Source: Xenophilus azovorans DSM 13620 (GTDB lineage: Bacteria > Pseudomonadota > Gammaproteobacteria > Burkholderiales > Burkholderiaceae_C). Taken from it: DNA of 64,000 bases. The stretch lies in assembly GCF_000745855.1 (NCBI RefSeq), contig NZ_JQKD01000007.1, positions 1 through 64,000 on the forward strand, in the 5' to 3' direction. Under the pieces are notes generated by a model. The model was not told the origin of the DNA and made no database searches. It saw nothing but the letters and a program-made list of their open reading frames with translations. A program made the translations under genes and the position numbers. Below, piece by piece: positions 39,514 through 48,704 of the stretch. Every line of letters starts with the position of its first letter. Position 1 is the first letter of the stretch.

Positions 39514-40482
39514 ATGAAACGACTCATCACACGGCTGGCCGCCACAGCCCTGGTTGCGGCCACGGCTTTTTCGGCGAATGCCGATACCTATCCGAACAAG
39601 CCGATCCGGCTCATCGTGCCCTTCGGGCCAGGCGGCATCACAGACGTCATCGCTCGTCAGGCCGCCTTGGGCATGGCGGAGCGGCTGGGTCAGCAGGTCA
39701 TCATCGAGAACAAGCCCAGCGCGGGCCACATCGTGGCCATGCAGACGGTAGCCCAGGCCACGCCTGACGGCTACACCATCTTGCTGGGCTCCAACACCGG
39801 ATTCACGGTTGCGCCGCACCTCTACCAGAATCTGAGCTTCCAGATCGACAAACTGCAGCCGATCGCGCCGATCAACACGGCGCCCACGGTGCTACTGGCG
39901 CGGCCGGATTTCCCCGCCAACTCGATGACCGAGTTCGTGAAGTACGTCAAAGCCAACCCCGGACGGCTGAACTACGGCTCGTTCGGCATCGGCACCAGCG
40001 CGCACCTGGGCATGGAGATCTTCAAGAGCGATCTGGACCTGGACATCACGCACGTGCCCTACCGGGGCGATGCACCCGGCCTGCTGGCACTCAAGGCACG
40101 CGAAATCGAGGTGGCCTACATCACGCTGTTCTCGGCACAGTCGCGCATGCGCAGTGGCGAATTCAAGGCGCTGGGCGTACTACAGGACGCGCGGCTGGAC
40201 AGTTTCCCCGACGTGCAGACCACGGTAGAGGCGGGCTCCAAGAACTCCGGCATGCCGGTGTGGATCGCCTTCTTCGCCCCGCCGGGTACACCCACGTCGG
40301 TCATGAAGAAACTGGAAGACGCTACGCGCGCGGCGACGACGGCCACAGCGTTTGTGGATTTCCTGCGCAGCCGCGGGGCTGAGCCCTGGAACGTCTCCAA
40401 CGCCCAGCTCATGAGCTTCATCAAGGATCAGCTCGACAAGTCCGGGCCCATCATCCAGGCGATTGGACTGCAACCACAGTAA
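39514..40482 (+). CDS. Tripartite tricarboxylate transporter (Bug) substrate-binding protein
   Basis: A 322-residue periplasmic binding protein. The signal peptide is about 23 residues (ending SANA). YPNKPIRLIVPFGPGG and GTSAHLGMEIF are Bug-family motifs. It probably captures a carboxylate for uptake by TctB/TctA membrane proteins, which are not in the window. An AAGGAGA site precedes the ATG. It leads the catabolic operon. Confidence 0.93.
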   Translation: MKRLITRLAATALVAATAFSANADTYPNKPIRLIVPFGPGGITDVIARQAALGMAERLGQQVIIENKPSAGHIVAMQTVAQATPDGYTILLGSNTGFTVAPHLYQNLSFQIDKLQPIAPINTAPTVLLARPDFPANSMTEFVKYVKANPGRLNYGSFGIGTSAHLGMEIFKSDLDLDITHVPYRGDAPGLLALKAREIEVAYITLFSAQSRMRSGEFKALGVLQDARLDSFPDVQTTVEAGSKNSGMPVWIAFFAPPGTPTSVMKKLEDATRAATTATAFVDFLRSRGAEPWNVSNAQLMSFIKDQLDKSGPIIQAIGLQPQ

Positions 40483-40542
40483 GCCACCGTCGCTCTCCCG
40501 GGGCGGCCCGCCGGGCGGCCTCATAACTCTCGAAGGATAGAT

Positions 40543-41763
40543 ATGCGAGTCATAGTCGCAGGATGCGGCATTGGCGGGGCGGCGCTCGCCCTGGCGCTGC
40601 AGAAGTTCAATATCGAGCACGTGGTGCTGGAACAGGCCCCCCGGCTGGAGGAAGTTGGTGCTGGCGTACAGCTCAGCCCCAACGGGGTGGCCGTGCTGCA
40701 GCACCTGGGCGTGCATGACGCGCTGCGCACAGTGGCCTTCCAGCCGCGCGATCTCGTCTATCGCGACTGGAAGACTGGCGAGGCACTGATGCGCAACCCG
40801 CTCATGCCGCAGATCGAGCGCCACTTCGGCGCACCTTACTACCATGCGCACCGCGCCGATCTGCTGGGCGTCATCACGCAGCGCCTGGAGCCTGCCAACC
40901 TCCGCCTGGGGAGTCGCATCGCCGACGTATCGCAGGACGCGCAGGGTGTGCACGCCACGTTGACCGACGGCACCGCCGTTCACGGCGACATCCTGGTGGG
41001 AGCGGACGGCATCCACTCGCTGGTGCGCACACGCTTCTTCCAGGCCGACAAGCCCCAGGCCTCTGGCTGCGTGGCCTGGCGTGGCATCGTCGACGCGGAT
41101 GCCGCGCGTCACCTGGGCATCGCGCCGAGCGCCCACCTCTGGCTCGGGCCTGAGCGCAGCGCCGTCATCTACTACGTCTCGGGCGGCACCAAGCTCAACT
41201 GGATCTGCATCGGCAGCTCTCCGGGCAACCGCCGCGAATCGTGGTCGGCCACGGCCACAGTCGAGGAAGTCCTCAAGGAGTACGACGGCTGGAATTCCGA
41301 GGTGACGCAGCTAATAGCGCTCACACGCAAACCTTTCGTCACCGCTCTCTACGACCGAGAACCTCTGCCCACGTGGGTCAACGGTCGCATCGCGCTACTG
41401 GGTGACTCCGCGCATGCCATGCTGCCCTACCACGCGCAGGGCGCAGTGCAGAGCATGGAAGACGCCTGGGTTCTCGCGCGCCTGCTCGAACGCTCCGGCG
41501 GCGACCTCGGCGCGGCCCTGCAGCGCTACCAGTCGCTGCGCATGGACCGCACGGCTCGCGTTCAGGCCCAGTCGCGCGTGGCCGAGAAGCGCTTCCACAT
41601 GAGCGATCCGGACGAGGTCGCGCAGCGCAACACCAAATTCCGCAAGTACGACGCCCAGTACAGCGGAACCTTTCTGCCACAGCAGGAATGGCTGTTCGGC
41701 TACGACGCCGACCGCGCCGCGCTCGGCACCGACGATCAATGGCGCGCGCTGCGTGCCTGGTAA
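40543..41763 (+). CDS. FAD-dependent aromatic monooxygenase (salicylate/3-hydroxybenzoate hydroxylase-like)
   Basis: A 406-residue class A flavoprotein hydroxylase. The FAD motif VAGCGIGGAALALAL starts at residue 4, the GADGIHSLVR motif lies in the middle and GDSAHAMLPYHAQGAVQSME in parts near residue 285. FGAPYYHAHRADLL is typical of 3-hydroxybenzoate 6-hydroxylase and salicylate hydroxylase relatives. It would hydroxylate the ring of an aromatic or N-heteroaromatic acid with NADH and O2. GAAGGA precedes the ATG. Confidence 0.9.
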   Translation: MRVIVAGCGIGGAALALALQKFNIEHVVLEQAPRLEEVGAGVQLSPNGVAVLQHLGVHDALRTVAFQPRDLVYRDWKTGEALMRNPLMPQIERHFGAPYYHAHRADLLGVITQRLEPANLRLGSRIADVSQDAQGVHATLTDGTAVHGDILVGADGIHSLVRTRFFQADKPQASGCVAWRGIVDADAARHLGIAPSAHLWLGPERSAVIYYVSGGTKLNWICIGSSPGNRRESWSATATVEEVLKEYDGWNSEVTQLIALTRKPFVTALYDREPLPTWVNGRIALLGDSAHAMLPYHAQGAVQSMEDAWVLARLLERSGGDLGAALQRYQSLRMDRTARVQAQSRVAEKRFHMSDPDEVAQRNTKFRKYDAQYSGTFLPQQEWLFGYDADRAALGTDDQWRALRAW

Positions 41764-41782
41764 ACCTGGGAGAGGAAAACCG

Positions 41783-42595
41783 ATGACCACACCATCCAAC
41801 TACGAGCTGATCGAATACCGCACCGGCGAAGGCGTGGCCCGACTCTCGCACAACCGCCCGCAGGCGCGCAACGCCGAAAGCCAGGGACTACTGGAAGAAC
41901 TGGATCACGCGCTGCAGCGCGCCGTACGCGACGATTCTGTCAAGGTGATCGTGATCGACGGCAAGGGCGATCACTTTTCGGCCGGCCACGACCTGAAGGA
42001 GGCTGCGCTCAAGCGCAGCAACTTCACCGTCGAGCAACGCTGGGCGTTCGAGGAGCGCTACTACCTCGGCTACGCGATGAACATCCACGACTGCCCCAAA
42101 CCTACCATTGCGCAGGTGAGTGGCGCCTGCATCGCCGGCGGCTTCATGGTCGCCAACATGTGTGACCTGGTCGTCGCCTCCGACGACGCCTTCTTTTCTG
42201 ATCCGGTGTGCCAGACGCTGGCTACCGCGGCCGTGGAAGTCATGATCCATCCGTGGGTGATGGGGGCGCGCAAAGCCAAGGAATTTCTCTACCTGGGGGG
42301 ACGCATGTCGGCGCAGGAGGCTCTCGCCATCGGCATGGTCAATCGCGTCGTTCCACGCGCTGAAGTGCAAGCAGAAGTCGATCGCATGGCCGCGCGCATC
42401 GCGCAATGCGACCCGTTCGCGCTCCGGCTGGTCAAGCGCTCTATCAATCGCGGGCTGGACATGCAAGGCCTGCGCAGCGCCATCGACGCTCACTTCGACA
42501 CGCACCAGCTAAGCCACCTCTCCGAAGGCTTTCAGCGGCAGCGCACCGAAGGCCTGGGCCAGGCCATTCAGGCCGCCGCGCGCTCCAGTCTATGA
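41783..42595 (+). CDS. Enoyl-CoA hydratase/isomerase-family protein
   Basis: A 270-residue crotonase-fold protein. HFSAGHDLKEA gives the first oxyanion-hole region, and VSGACIAGGFMVANMCDLVVAS the second. The canonical first catalytic glutamate of hydratases is not at its usual place (GGFMV instead of GG-E), so it may be an isomerase, hydrolase or C-C lyase. AGAGGA precedes the ATG. It sits between the monooxygenase and an esterase-like gene that starts inside its stop codon. Confidence 0.88.
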   Translation: MTTPSNYELIEYRTGEGVARLSHNRPQARNAESQGLLEELDHALQRAVRDDSVKVIVIDGKGDHFSAGHDLKEAALKRSNFTVEQRWAFEERYYLGYAMNIHDCPKPTIAQVSGACIAGGFMVANMCDLVVASDDAFFSDPVCQTLATAAVEVMIHPWVMGARKAKEFLYLGGRMSAQEALAIGMVNRVVPRAEVQAEVDRMAARIAQCDPFALRLVKRSINRGLDMQGLRSAIDAHFDTHQLSHLSEGFQRQRTEGLGQAIQAAARSSL

Positions 42596-43515
42596 ATTCC
42601 ATGAACGCGCAGCTTCAGGAGGTGCGCGCGGCCCTGGGCCAGCTCTACGCTGGTTGGGGGGCCGATACCACCATCGAGCAGATCCGCCGCGACTGGAATG
42701 CCTTCTTCGCTGAGCCACGCCCACCGGCAACGGTCACGGCCGTTGATGCCGACGGCGTGCCGGCCTTCTGGATCGAGGCGCCTGGCGCCACGCGCGAGGC
42801 GGTCATCCTCTTTCTCCATGGCGGCGGATACCAGATCGGCTCGCACATTTCGCATCACAACCTGATGGCCCGGTTGTCGGCGCACTCAGGCTGCGCGGTG
42901 CTGGGCGTGGACTATCGCCTGGCGCCCGAGCACCGCCAGCCGGCAGCCCTGGAGGACGCCGCCACCGCCTATGCGTGGTTGTGCGCGCAGGGACTCGCGC
43001 CCGGTCGCATCGCGCTGTGCGGAGATTCCGCCGGCGGCGCGCTGGCCGTGCTGCTGATGACCCAACTGCGCAATGCCAGCCAAGCGTTGCCCCGCGCAGC
43101 CGCGCTGATGTCGCCCTGGGTCGATCTGCAGGCCGGTGGCGCCAGCTACGAGGCGAACGCGGCCACTGATCCAGTTACCCAGCGCGCCACGATCCTGCGC
43201 ATGGCACGCACCTACCTCGGCCGGTCGGGACAGCCCGAAGCCCCCGAGGTTTCACCGCTGCACGCCGCGCTGGACGGGCTGCCGCCGCTGCTGATCCAGG
43301 CAGGCCGCGCCGAGGTTCCGCTGGACGACGCTCATGCCTTGGCTGAACGCGCCAACGCGGCCGGCGTGCAGACCCGCTTGAGCCTGTGGGACGACATGCC
43401 TCATGCCTTCCAACTCTTCACTGGTCGCCTGGAAGCGGCCGACGCGGCCATCGACGAAGCGGCGCGCTACCTCTCGCAAGCCCTTGGCGGCGTCCCTCAT
43501 CGACACTACGAATGA
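42592..43515 (+). CDS. Alpha/beta hydrolase, hormone-sensitive-lipase-like
   Basis: A 307-residue esterase. LFLHGGGYQIG is the HGGG oxyanion motif, CGDSAGGALAV the GDSAG nucleophile elbow, and DDMPHAFQLF carries the catalytic histidine; the acid is probably in LLIQAGRAEVPLDD. Its ATG overlaps the stop of the enoyl-CoA hydratase gene, and its stop overlaps the next start. It may open a ring lactone or hydrolyse an ester or amide intermediate. Confidence 0.92.
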   Translation: MNSMNAQLQEVRAALGQLYAGWGADTTIEQIRRDWNAFFAEPRPPATVTAVDADGVPAFWIEAPGATREAVILFLHGGGYQIGSHISHHNLMARLSAHSGCAVLGVDYRLAPEHRQPAALEDAATAYAWLCAQGLAPGRIALCGDSAGGALAVLLMTQLRNASQALPRAAALMSPWVDLQAGGASYEANAATDPVTQRATILRMARTYLGRSGQPEAPEVSPLHAALDGLPPLLIQAGRAEVPLDDAHALAERANAAGVQTRLSLWDDMPHAFQLFTGRLEAADAAIDEAARYLSQALGGVPHRHYE

Positions 43516-44735
43516 AACAAGCACTTGAACACATCAAGGTTCTGGACCTCACGCGCGTGCTGGCCGGCCCCTGGGCCACGCAGATTCTGGCCGACATGGG
43601 CGCACACGTCGTCAAGGTCGAACGCCCGGGTGCCGGCGACGACCTGCGCGCCTGGGGCCCGCCCTTCCTCAAGGACGCGGAGGGCCGGGACACGCGCGAC
43701 GCCGCCTACTTCCTGAGTGCCAATCGAGGCAAGAAATCGTTGACGCTGGACATCTCCACCCCGCGCGGCCAGGAGATCGTGCGCCAGTTGGCTGCCGGCT
43801 GCGATGTGCTCGTGGAGAACTACAAGGTCGGCACGCTCGCGCGCTACGGACTGGACTACGAGTCGCTGCGCCGTGACAACCCGCGTCTGGTCTACTGCTC
43901 CGTCACCGGATTCGGCCAAAGCGGCCCGTACGCGCCACTGCCCGGCTACGACTACATCTTCCAGGGCATGGGCGGGCTCATGAGCATCACCGGCATGCCC
44001 GATGGCGAACCCGGCGGAGGTCCGCTCAAGACCGGCATCCCGATCACTGACGTTGTCACCGGCATCTACGCCAGCACGGCGATCCTGGGCGCGCTCGAGC
44101 ACCGCAACATCAGCGGCAAGGGCCAACACATCGACATCGCGTTGCTGGACTGCCTGGTCAACGTCACTGGTTGCGCTGTGATGAACTATTTCCTCTCGGG
44201 CCAAGTACCTCAGCGGCTGGGCAACGGCCACTCCAACATGGTTCCCTATCAGGTGTTCCGCTGCAAGCAGGGCGACGTGATCATCGCGGTCGGCAACGAC
44301 ACACAGTTCGCGGCATTCGCTTCGCTCATCGGCCTGCCTGAGCTGGCCACCGACAGCCGCTTCAGCATATCGGCGCAGCGCAGCCGAAACCGCGAGGTGC
44401 TTGTGCCGCTGATTGCCGAGGCCATGCTCGCCCGCACCATGCAGGAGTGGGTGCCGCTGCTGGAGGCGGCCAACGTTCCCTGCGGGCCAATCAACGACCT
44501 GGAGGCAGTCTTCGAGGACCCGCAGGTGCGGCATCGCGGCCTGAAGCTCTCGCTGCCGCACGGCGCGGGCGTGCAGGCACCGGGCGTGGCCAATCCGATC
44601 CGCTACTCGGGCACACCGATCGTCTATGGCCAGGCCGCGCCCCGCCTGGGCGAGCATACCGACGAGGTCCTGCGCGCCGAGCTGGGCCTGACGTCCGAGG
44701 CGATAGAGCGACTGCGCGATGAGGGCGTGGTCTAG
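43512..44735 (+). CDS. CaiB/BaiF-family CoA-transferase
   Basis: A 407-residue family III CoA-transferase. The N-terminal VLDLTRVLAGPWATQILADMGA (in parts) is diagnostic, NRGKKSLTLD follows, and the catalytic aspartate is probably D180 in GIPITDVVTG. It transfers CoA between acyl-CoA and a free acid without ATP. It is the last gene of the IclR-linked operon and probably activates the substrate or an intermediate for the hydratase. It ends in a 4-base overlap with the convergent MocR gene. Confidence 0.94.
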   Translation: MKQALEHIKVLDLTRVLAGPWATQILADMGAHVVKVERPGAGDDLRAWGPPFLKDAEGRDTRDAAYFLSANRGKKSLTLDISTPRGQEIVRQLAAGCDVLVENYKVGTLARYGLDYESLRRDNPRLVYCSVTGFGQSGPYAPLPGYDYIFQGMGGLMSITGMPDGEPGGGPLKTGIPITDVVTGIYASTAILGALEHRNISGKGQHIDIALLDCLVNVTGCAVMNYFLSGQVPQRLGNGHSNMVPYQVFRCKQGDVIIAVGNDTQFAAFASLIGLPELATDSRFSISAQRSRNREVLVPLIAEAMLARTMQEWVPLLEAANVPCGPINDLEAVFEDPQVRHRGLKLSLPHGAGVQAPGVANPIRYSGTPIVYGQAAPRLGEHTDEVLRAELGLTSEAIERLRDEGVV

Positions 44736-46159
44736 AGCATCGCGCCGGCCAGCCGCCCGAGCATGCGCAGCGCCGGGTCGATGCGGGCATCGCCCGGGTG
44801 GCCGGCGTTCAGCCGCAGGTGGTGGGTGAAGCGCCGGTCGGCCGAGAACAGCACGCCGGGTGCGGTGCTGATGCCGGCCGCCATGGCCCGGTGGTGCAGT
44901 TCGAGGGCGTCGATGCCGCGCGGCAGCTCGAGCCAGAGGAAGTAGCCGCCCTCGGGCAGCGTCACGCGCGTGCCGGCCGGGAAGTAGCGCTCGACCAGGC
45001 GCCGGGTGCGCTGCTGCTCGGCGGCGAGCGCCGCGCGCAGCCGGCGCAGGTGGCGGTCGTAGCTGCCCTGGGCCAGGTACTCGGCGATGGCGAGCTGGGG
45101 CGGCAGCGAGGTGGCCAGCGAGGTCATCGTCTTCAGCCGCAGCACCTGCGGGGCATGACGCCCGGCGGCCGCCCAACCGACCCGGTAGCCGGGCGCGAGG
45201 CACTTGGAGAAGGAGCCGCAGTGCAGCACCAGGCCGGCCTGGTCGAAGGCCTTGGCCGGCGGCGGGCGGCGCACGTCCGCGTACAGCTCGCCGTACACGT
45301 CGTCCTCGATCAGCGGCACGCCGTGGCGCGCCAGCAGCTCGACCAGGGCCCGCTTGCGCGCGGCGGGCATGAGCGCGCCCAGCGGGTTCTGCAGGTTGGG
45401 CATGAACCAGCAGGCCGCCACCCTGTGCTGCACCAGCAGGCGCGCCAGATCGTCGAGCACCACGCCTTCCTGCGGGTCGGTGGCGACCTCGACGGCGCGC
45501 AGCCCCAGGCGTTCGAGCGCCTGCAGGCTGGCGTAGAAGGTGGGCGACTCCACCACCACGATGTCGCCGGGCCGCGTGACGGCCTGCAGGCACAGGTTCA
45601 GCGCCTCCATCGCGCCGTTGGTGACCACCAGCTCGTCGCCCGCCAGGGGCACGCCCTGCAGCGCGTAGCGCCGGCGCAGCGCCTGGCGCAGCCCCTCGTC
45701 GCCCACGGCCAGGGCGGTGGTGATCTGCTCGGGCCGCAGCCTGCGCATGGCCCGCGTGCCGGCGCGGGCGAGTTCGTCCAGCGGGAACAGGCCCGGTGCC
45801 GGGAAAGCGGAGCCCAGCGGCACGACCGCGGGGTCGCGCGTGGACTCCAGGATGTCGAAGACCAGTGCGCTGACGGCCACCTCGGTGGCCTCCGGCCGGG
45901 GCACCGCGGCCAGCGGCGCGGCGCGCAGCGGGCGCTTGTGCGCGCGCACGTAGTAGCCCGATCTGGGCCTGGCCTCGATGATCCCGCGCGCCTCCAGCAG
46001 CCGGTAGGCCTGGAACACGGTCGACGGGCTCACGCCCCGCCGCTGACAGGTCTGGCGCACCGACGGAAGCCGGTCGCCCGCCTTGAGCAGCCCTTCGCGG
46101 ACGGCCTGGGCCATGTCGTCGGCGAGCTGCTCGTAGCGGGTGGGGGCGGTGGCACTCAT
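44732..46159 (-). CDS. MocR-type GntR regulator/aminotransferase-like protein
   Basis: A 475-residue fusion: N-terminal GntR winged helix (VRQTCQRRGVSPSTVFQAYRLLEARGI in parts, residues about 25-65) and a C-terminal fold-I aminotransferase domain with the PLP lysine in CGSFSKCLAPGYRVGW. MocR proteins bind PLP and regulate genes for amino-acid, taurine, GABA or B6 metabolism. The next genes on its strand are an ABC transporter operon upstream in reading order, a possible target. Confidence 0.92.
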   Translation of the reverse strand: MSATAPTRYEQLADDMAQAVREGLLKAGDRLPSVRQTCQRRGVSPSTVFQAYRLLEARGIIEARPRSGYYVRAHKRPLRAAPLAAVPRPEATEVAVSALVFDILESTRDPAVVPLGSAFPAPGLFPLDELARAGTRAMRRLRPEQITTALAVGDEGLRQALRRRYALQGVPLAGDELVVTNGAMEALNLCLQAVTRPGDIVVVESPTFYASLQALERLGLRAVEVATDPQEGVVLDDLARLLVQHRVAACWFMPNLQNPLGALMPAARKRALVELLARHGVPLIEDDVYGELYADVRRPPPAKAFDQAGLVLHCGSFSKCLAPGYRVGWAAAGRHAPQVLRLKTMTSLATSLPPQLAIAEYLAQGSYDRHLRRLRAALAAEQQRTRRLVERYFPAGTRVTLPEGGYFLWLELPRGIDALELHHRAMAAGISTAPGVLFSADRRFTHHLRLNAGHPGDARIDPALRMLGRLAGAML

Positions 46160-46227
46160 CTGATGCGGTAGGCGGCCGGGAAGGCCGGATCGTACCGATC
46201 ACCCCGCGCCTGCGCAGGCGCCCGGCC

Positions 46228-46923
46228 TCACACCACCAGGTGCCGTTCCAGCGCGTCGCGGTCCAGCGCGCGCATGTCGCCGGCGAGCACCGGCTCGCCG
46301 TGGTCGAGCACCAGGATGTGCGTGGCGACGGCCTCCAGGAAGCTCAGGTTCTGCTCGACCACGACGAAGCCGCGGCCGGTGCCGGCCGCTTCATTGACCA
46401 GGGCGGCCATCCGGTCGATGTTCTCCGGCTGCACGCCTTCGGTGGGCTCGTCGAGCATCGACAGCGGCGCACCCAGCGCCAGCGTGCGCGCGAAGGACAG
46501 CAGCTTGCGCTCGCCGCCGCTGAGCGAGCCGGCGCGCTGCCGGCGCCTTTCCTCCAGCCGCGGGAAGGCCTGGAGCAGGGACCGGTAGCGGCCGTCGCGC
46601 CGCCCGCGCACGTGAAGCCACAGGTTCTCGTCGACGCTCAGCTCGCCGAACACGACGTTCTCCTGCGGCGCATAGGCGATGCCCGCGCCCAGCCGCGCGT
46701 GCGGCGGCAGCGCCGCGAGGTCCCGCCCGCCCCAGCGCACCGACCCGCCCGCCAGCGGCAGGAAGCCGGCCAGGGCCTTCATCAGCGTGCTCTTGCCCAC
46801 GCCGTTGCGCCCCAGGACGCCCAGCACCTGCCCGGGGGCGACCTCGCCCGAGACGCCGCGCACGACGATGGTGTCGCCGTAGCCGCAGGCGACGTCGCTG
46901 AAGTGCAGGGTGCCCGGCGTCAT
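46228..46923 (-). CDS. ABC transporter ATP-binding protein, LivF/UrtE type
   Basis: A 231-residue ATPase. Walker A is GRNGVGKST, a form usual in UrtE-like proteins; the signature is LSGGERKLLSFARTL and Walker B SMLDEPTEGVQPE. Its ATG overlaps the stop of the permease-ATPase fusion. It ends the amide-type transporter operon. Confidence 0.92.
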   Translation of the reverse strand: MTPGTLHFSDVACGYGDTIVVRGVSGEVAPGQVLGVLGRNGVGKSTLMKALAGFLPLAGGSVRWGGRDLAALPPHARLGAGIAYAPQENVVFGELSVDENLWLHVRGRRDGRYRSLLQAFPRLEERRRQRAGSLSGGERKLLSFARTLALGAPLSMLDEPTEGVQPENIDRMAALVNEAAGTGRGFVVVEQNLSFLEAVATHILVLDHGEPVLAGDMRALDRDALERHLVV

Positions 46924-48704
46924 TTCCTCGCTCCCGCGTACACGGCCCGCACCGCCGGGTCGGCCTGGATCGCCGCCAGGAAACCTTGCGCGAGCAGCCG
47001 GCCCTGGTGCAGCACGAAGACCTCGCCGCCGAGCGCCGAGACGGCCGCCAGGTCGTGCTCGATCAGCAGCGCCGCGGCGCCCACGCGGTCGATCGCATGG
47101 CGGATCACCTCGATCATCCGGTGCGTCTCGGCCGGCGACAGGCCGGCGCAGGGCTCGTCGAGCAGCACCAGGTGCGGCTCGGGCAGCATCGTCATGACGA
47201 ACTCCAGCGCCTGGCGCTGCCCCTGCGAGAGGCGGCCGGCGGGCGTGTCCTGCTGCCGCGCCAGTTCCGGGAAGCGGCCGAGCAGGTCGTCCAGCAGCGG
47301 CGTGCGCCAGCCGAAGGCCGCGGTGCGCAGCGCGTCGGGCCCGCGCAGCCGCCCGGCCCAGAGCGCGACCTGGAGGTTCTGCGCCACATCGAGATCGGGG
47401 AACACGGTGGGGATCTGCAGCTTGCGGCCCACGCCGCGGCGCGCCACCTGCCACGCGACGCTGCCCGTGATGTCGCGCCCGGCCAGCCGGATGCGGCCGC
47501 CGCGCACCGGCAGCCGCCCCGTCATGGCGTTGAAGGCCGAGGTCTTGCCGGCGCCGTTCGGGCCGATCACGGCGCGGATGCCGGGGCCGCCGAGCGAGAA
47601 GCTCAGGCCGTCGAGGATGCGCACGCCCGACTGGCTGCACCGCACGTCCTCGCAGCGCAGGTCGGGCACCTCCCGCGGCGCGCGCGAGGCGGGCGCCGGC
47701 GAAGGCGCGGGCGGCGCATAGGCCAGCAGCCGGGCGGCGCGCGCGGCCGCCAGGCCGGCCAGCCCTTCGGGCAGGAAGCGCACCACGGCGATGAACAGCG
47801 CGCCGACCAGCACCTCCCAGTAGGCGAAGTGGTCGCGCAGCTCCGAGGAGGCATAGCCGACCAGCACCGCGCCCAGCATCGCGCCCAGCGGGCTCGACTT
47901 GCCGCCCACCGCCGCCCAGATCACGAACTCGGTCGAGAGCACGAAGCTCATCGCCTGCGGCGTGACGATGCCCTGGTGCAGCGAGAACAGCGCGCCGGCC
48001 AGCGCCGCGAGCAGCGCCGACAGCGCGTAGGCGTTGGCCTTGATGTGGTCGGTGGCGTAGCCGAAGAGCTGCATCCGGTCCTCGCCCTGGGCGATGGCCG
48101 TCCACAGCACGCCGAGCGGGCGGCGGATCAGCACGCCCAGCACGGCGGTGGACAGCACGGCCATGGCGGCGACCAGCCAGTAGAAGGTGCCGTAGCGGTC
48201 CAGGCCCGGCAGCTCGGGGATGTCGCCCAGGCCGTTGAAGCCGCCCGTCACGCTGCTCCACTGCTGTGCGGCCAGGAAGCCGAGCATGGTCATCGCCAGC
48301 GTGATGAGCGAGAAGTACGGCCCGCTGCGCAGGCTGCGCGCGAAGACCAGCCGCGCGACGCACCAGGCCAGCGCGGCCGGCAGCGCGAGCGCGGCCGCCA
48401 GCCCGAGCAGCCACAGCGGCTGCGCCGTTGCCGCCTTGAGCGAACCGCCGGCCAGGTACGCGCCCAGCCCGAAGAACAGCGCATGGCCCAGCGGCAGGAA
48501 GCCCAGGCGGCCCCAGCACAGCGCCACGCCCTGCGTCGCGATGCCGTAGATCAGGAACAGCGCGATCTGGTAGGCCAGGAAGTCGCTGCCCAGCACCGGC
48601 ACCAGCGCCAGGCCGGCGGCCAGCGCCGCGGCGGGCCAGAGCGCGCGGCCGGCCGCGCGGCGCGGCCGCGTGCCCGCGTCGTCAGCGGCGAGAGAAGAGG
48701 CCAT
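46920..48704 (-). CDS. Fused ABC permease-ATPase (LivM-LivG / UrtC-UrtD type)
   Basis: A 594-residue protein that joins two normally separate subunits. Residues about 20-320 are a LivM-type permease (GFLPLGHALFFGLGAYLAG, eight or more helices). A proline/alanine linker (about 325-345) leads to a LivG-type ATPase: Walker A GPNGAGKTS, signature LSQGQRQALEFVM and Walker B LVLLDEPCAGLSP. The linker is continuous in frame with no stop. The fusion would fix one permease to one ATPase. It overlaps the LivH-type gene upstream by 23 bases. Confidence 0.93.
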   Translation of the reverse strand: MASSLAADDAGTRPRRAAGRALWPAAALAAGLALVPVLGSDFLAYQIALFLIYGIATQGVALCWGRLGFLPLGHALFFGLGAYLAGGSLKAATAQPLWLLGLAAALALPAALAWCVARLVFARSLRSGPYFSLITLAMTMLGFLAAQQWSSVTGGFNGLGDIPELPGLDRYGTFYWLVAAMAVLSTAVLGVLIRRPLGVLWTAIAQGEDRMQLFGYATDHIKANAYALSALLAALAGALFSLHQGIVTPQAMSFVLSTEFVIWAAVGGKSSPLGAMLGAVLVGYASSELRDHFAYWEVLVGALFIAVVRFLPEGLAGLAAARAARLLAYAPPAPSPAPASRAPREVPDLRCEDVRCSQSGVRILDGLSFSLGGPGIRAVIGPNGAGKTSAFNAMTGRLPVRGGRIRLAGRDITGSVAWQVARRGVGRKLQIPTVFPDLDVAQNLQVALWAGRLRGPDALRTAAFGWRTPLLDDLLGRFPELARQQDTPAGRLSQGQRQALEFVMTMLPEPHLVLLDEPCAGLSPAETHRMIEVIRHAIDRVGAAALLIEHDLAAVSALGGEVFVLHQGRLLAQGFLAAIQADPAVRAVYAGARK

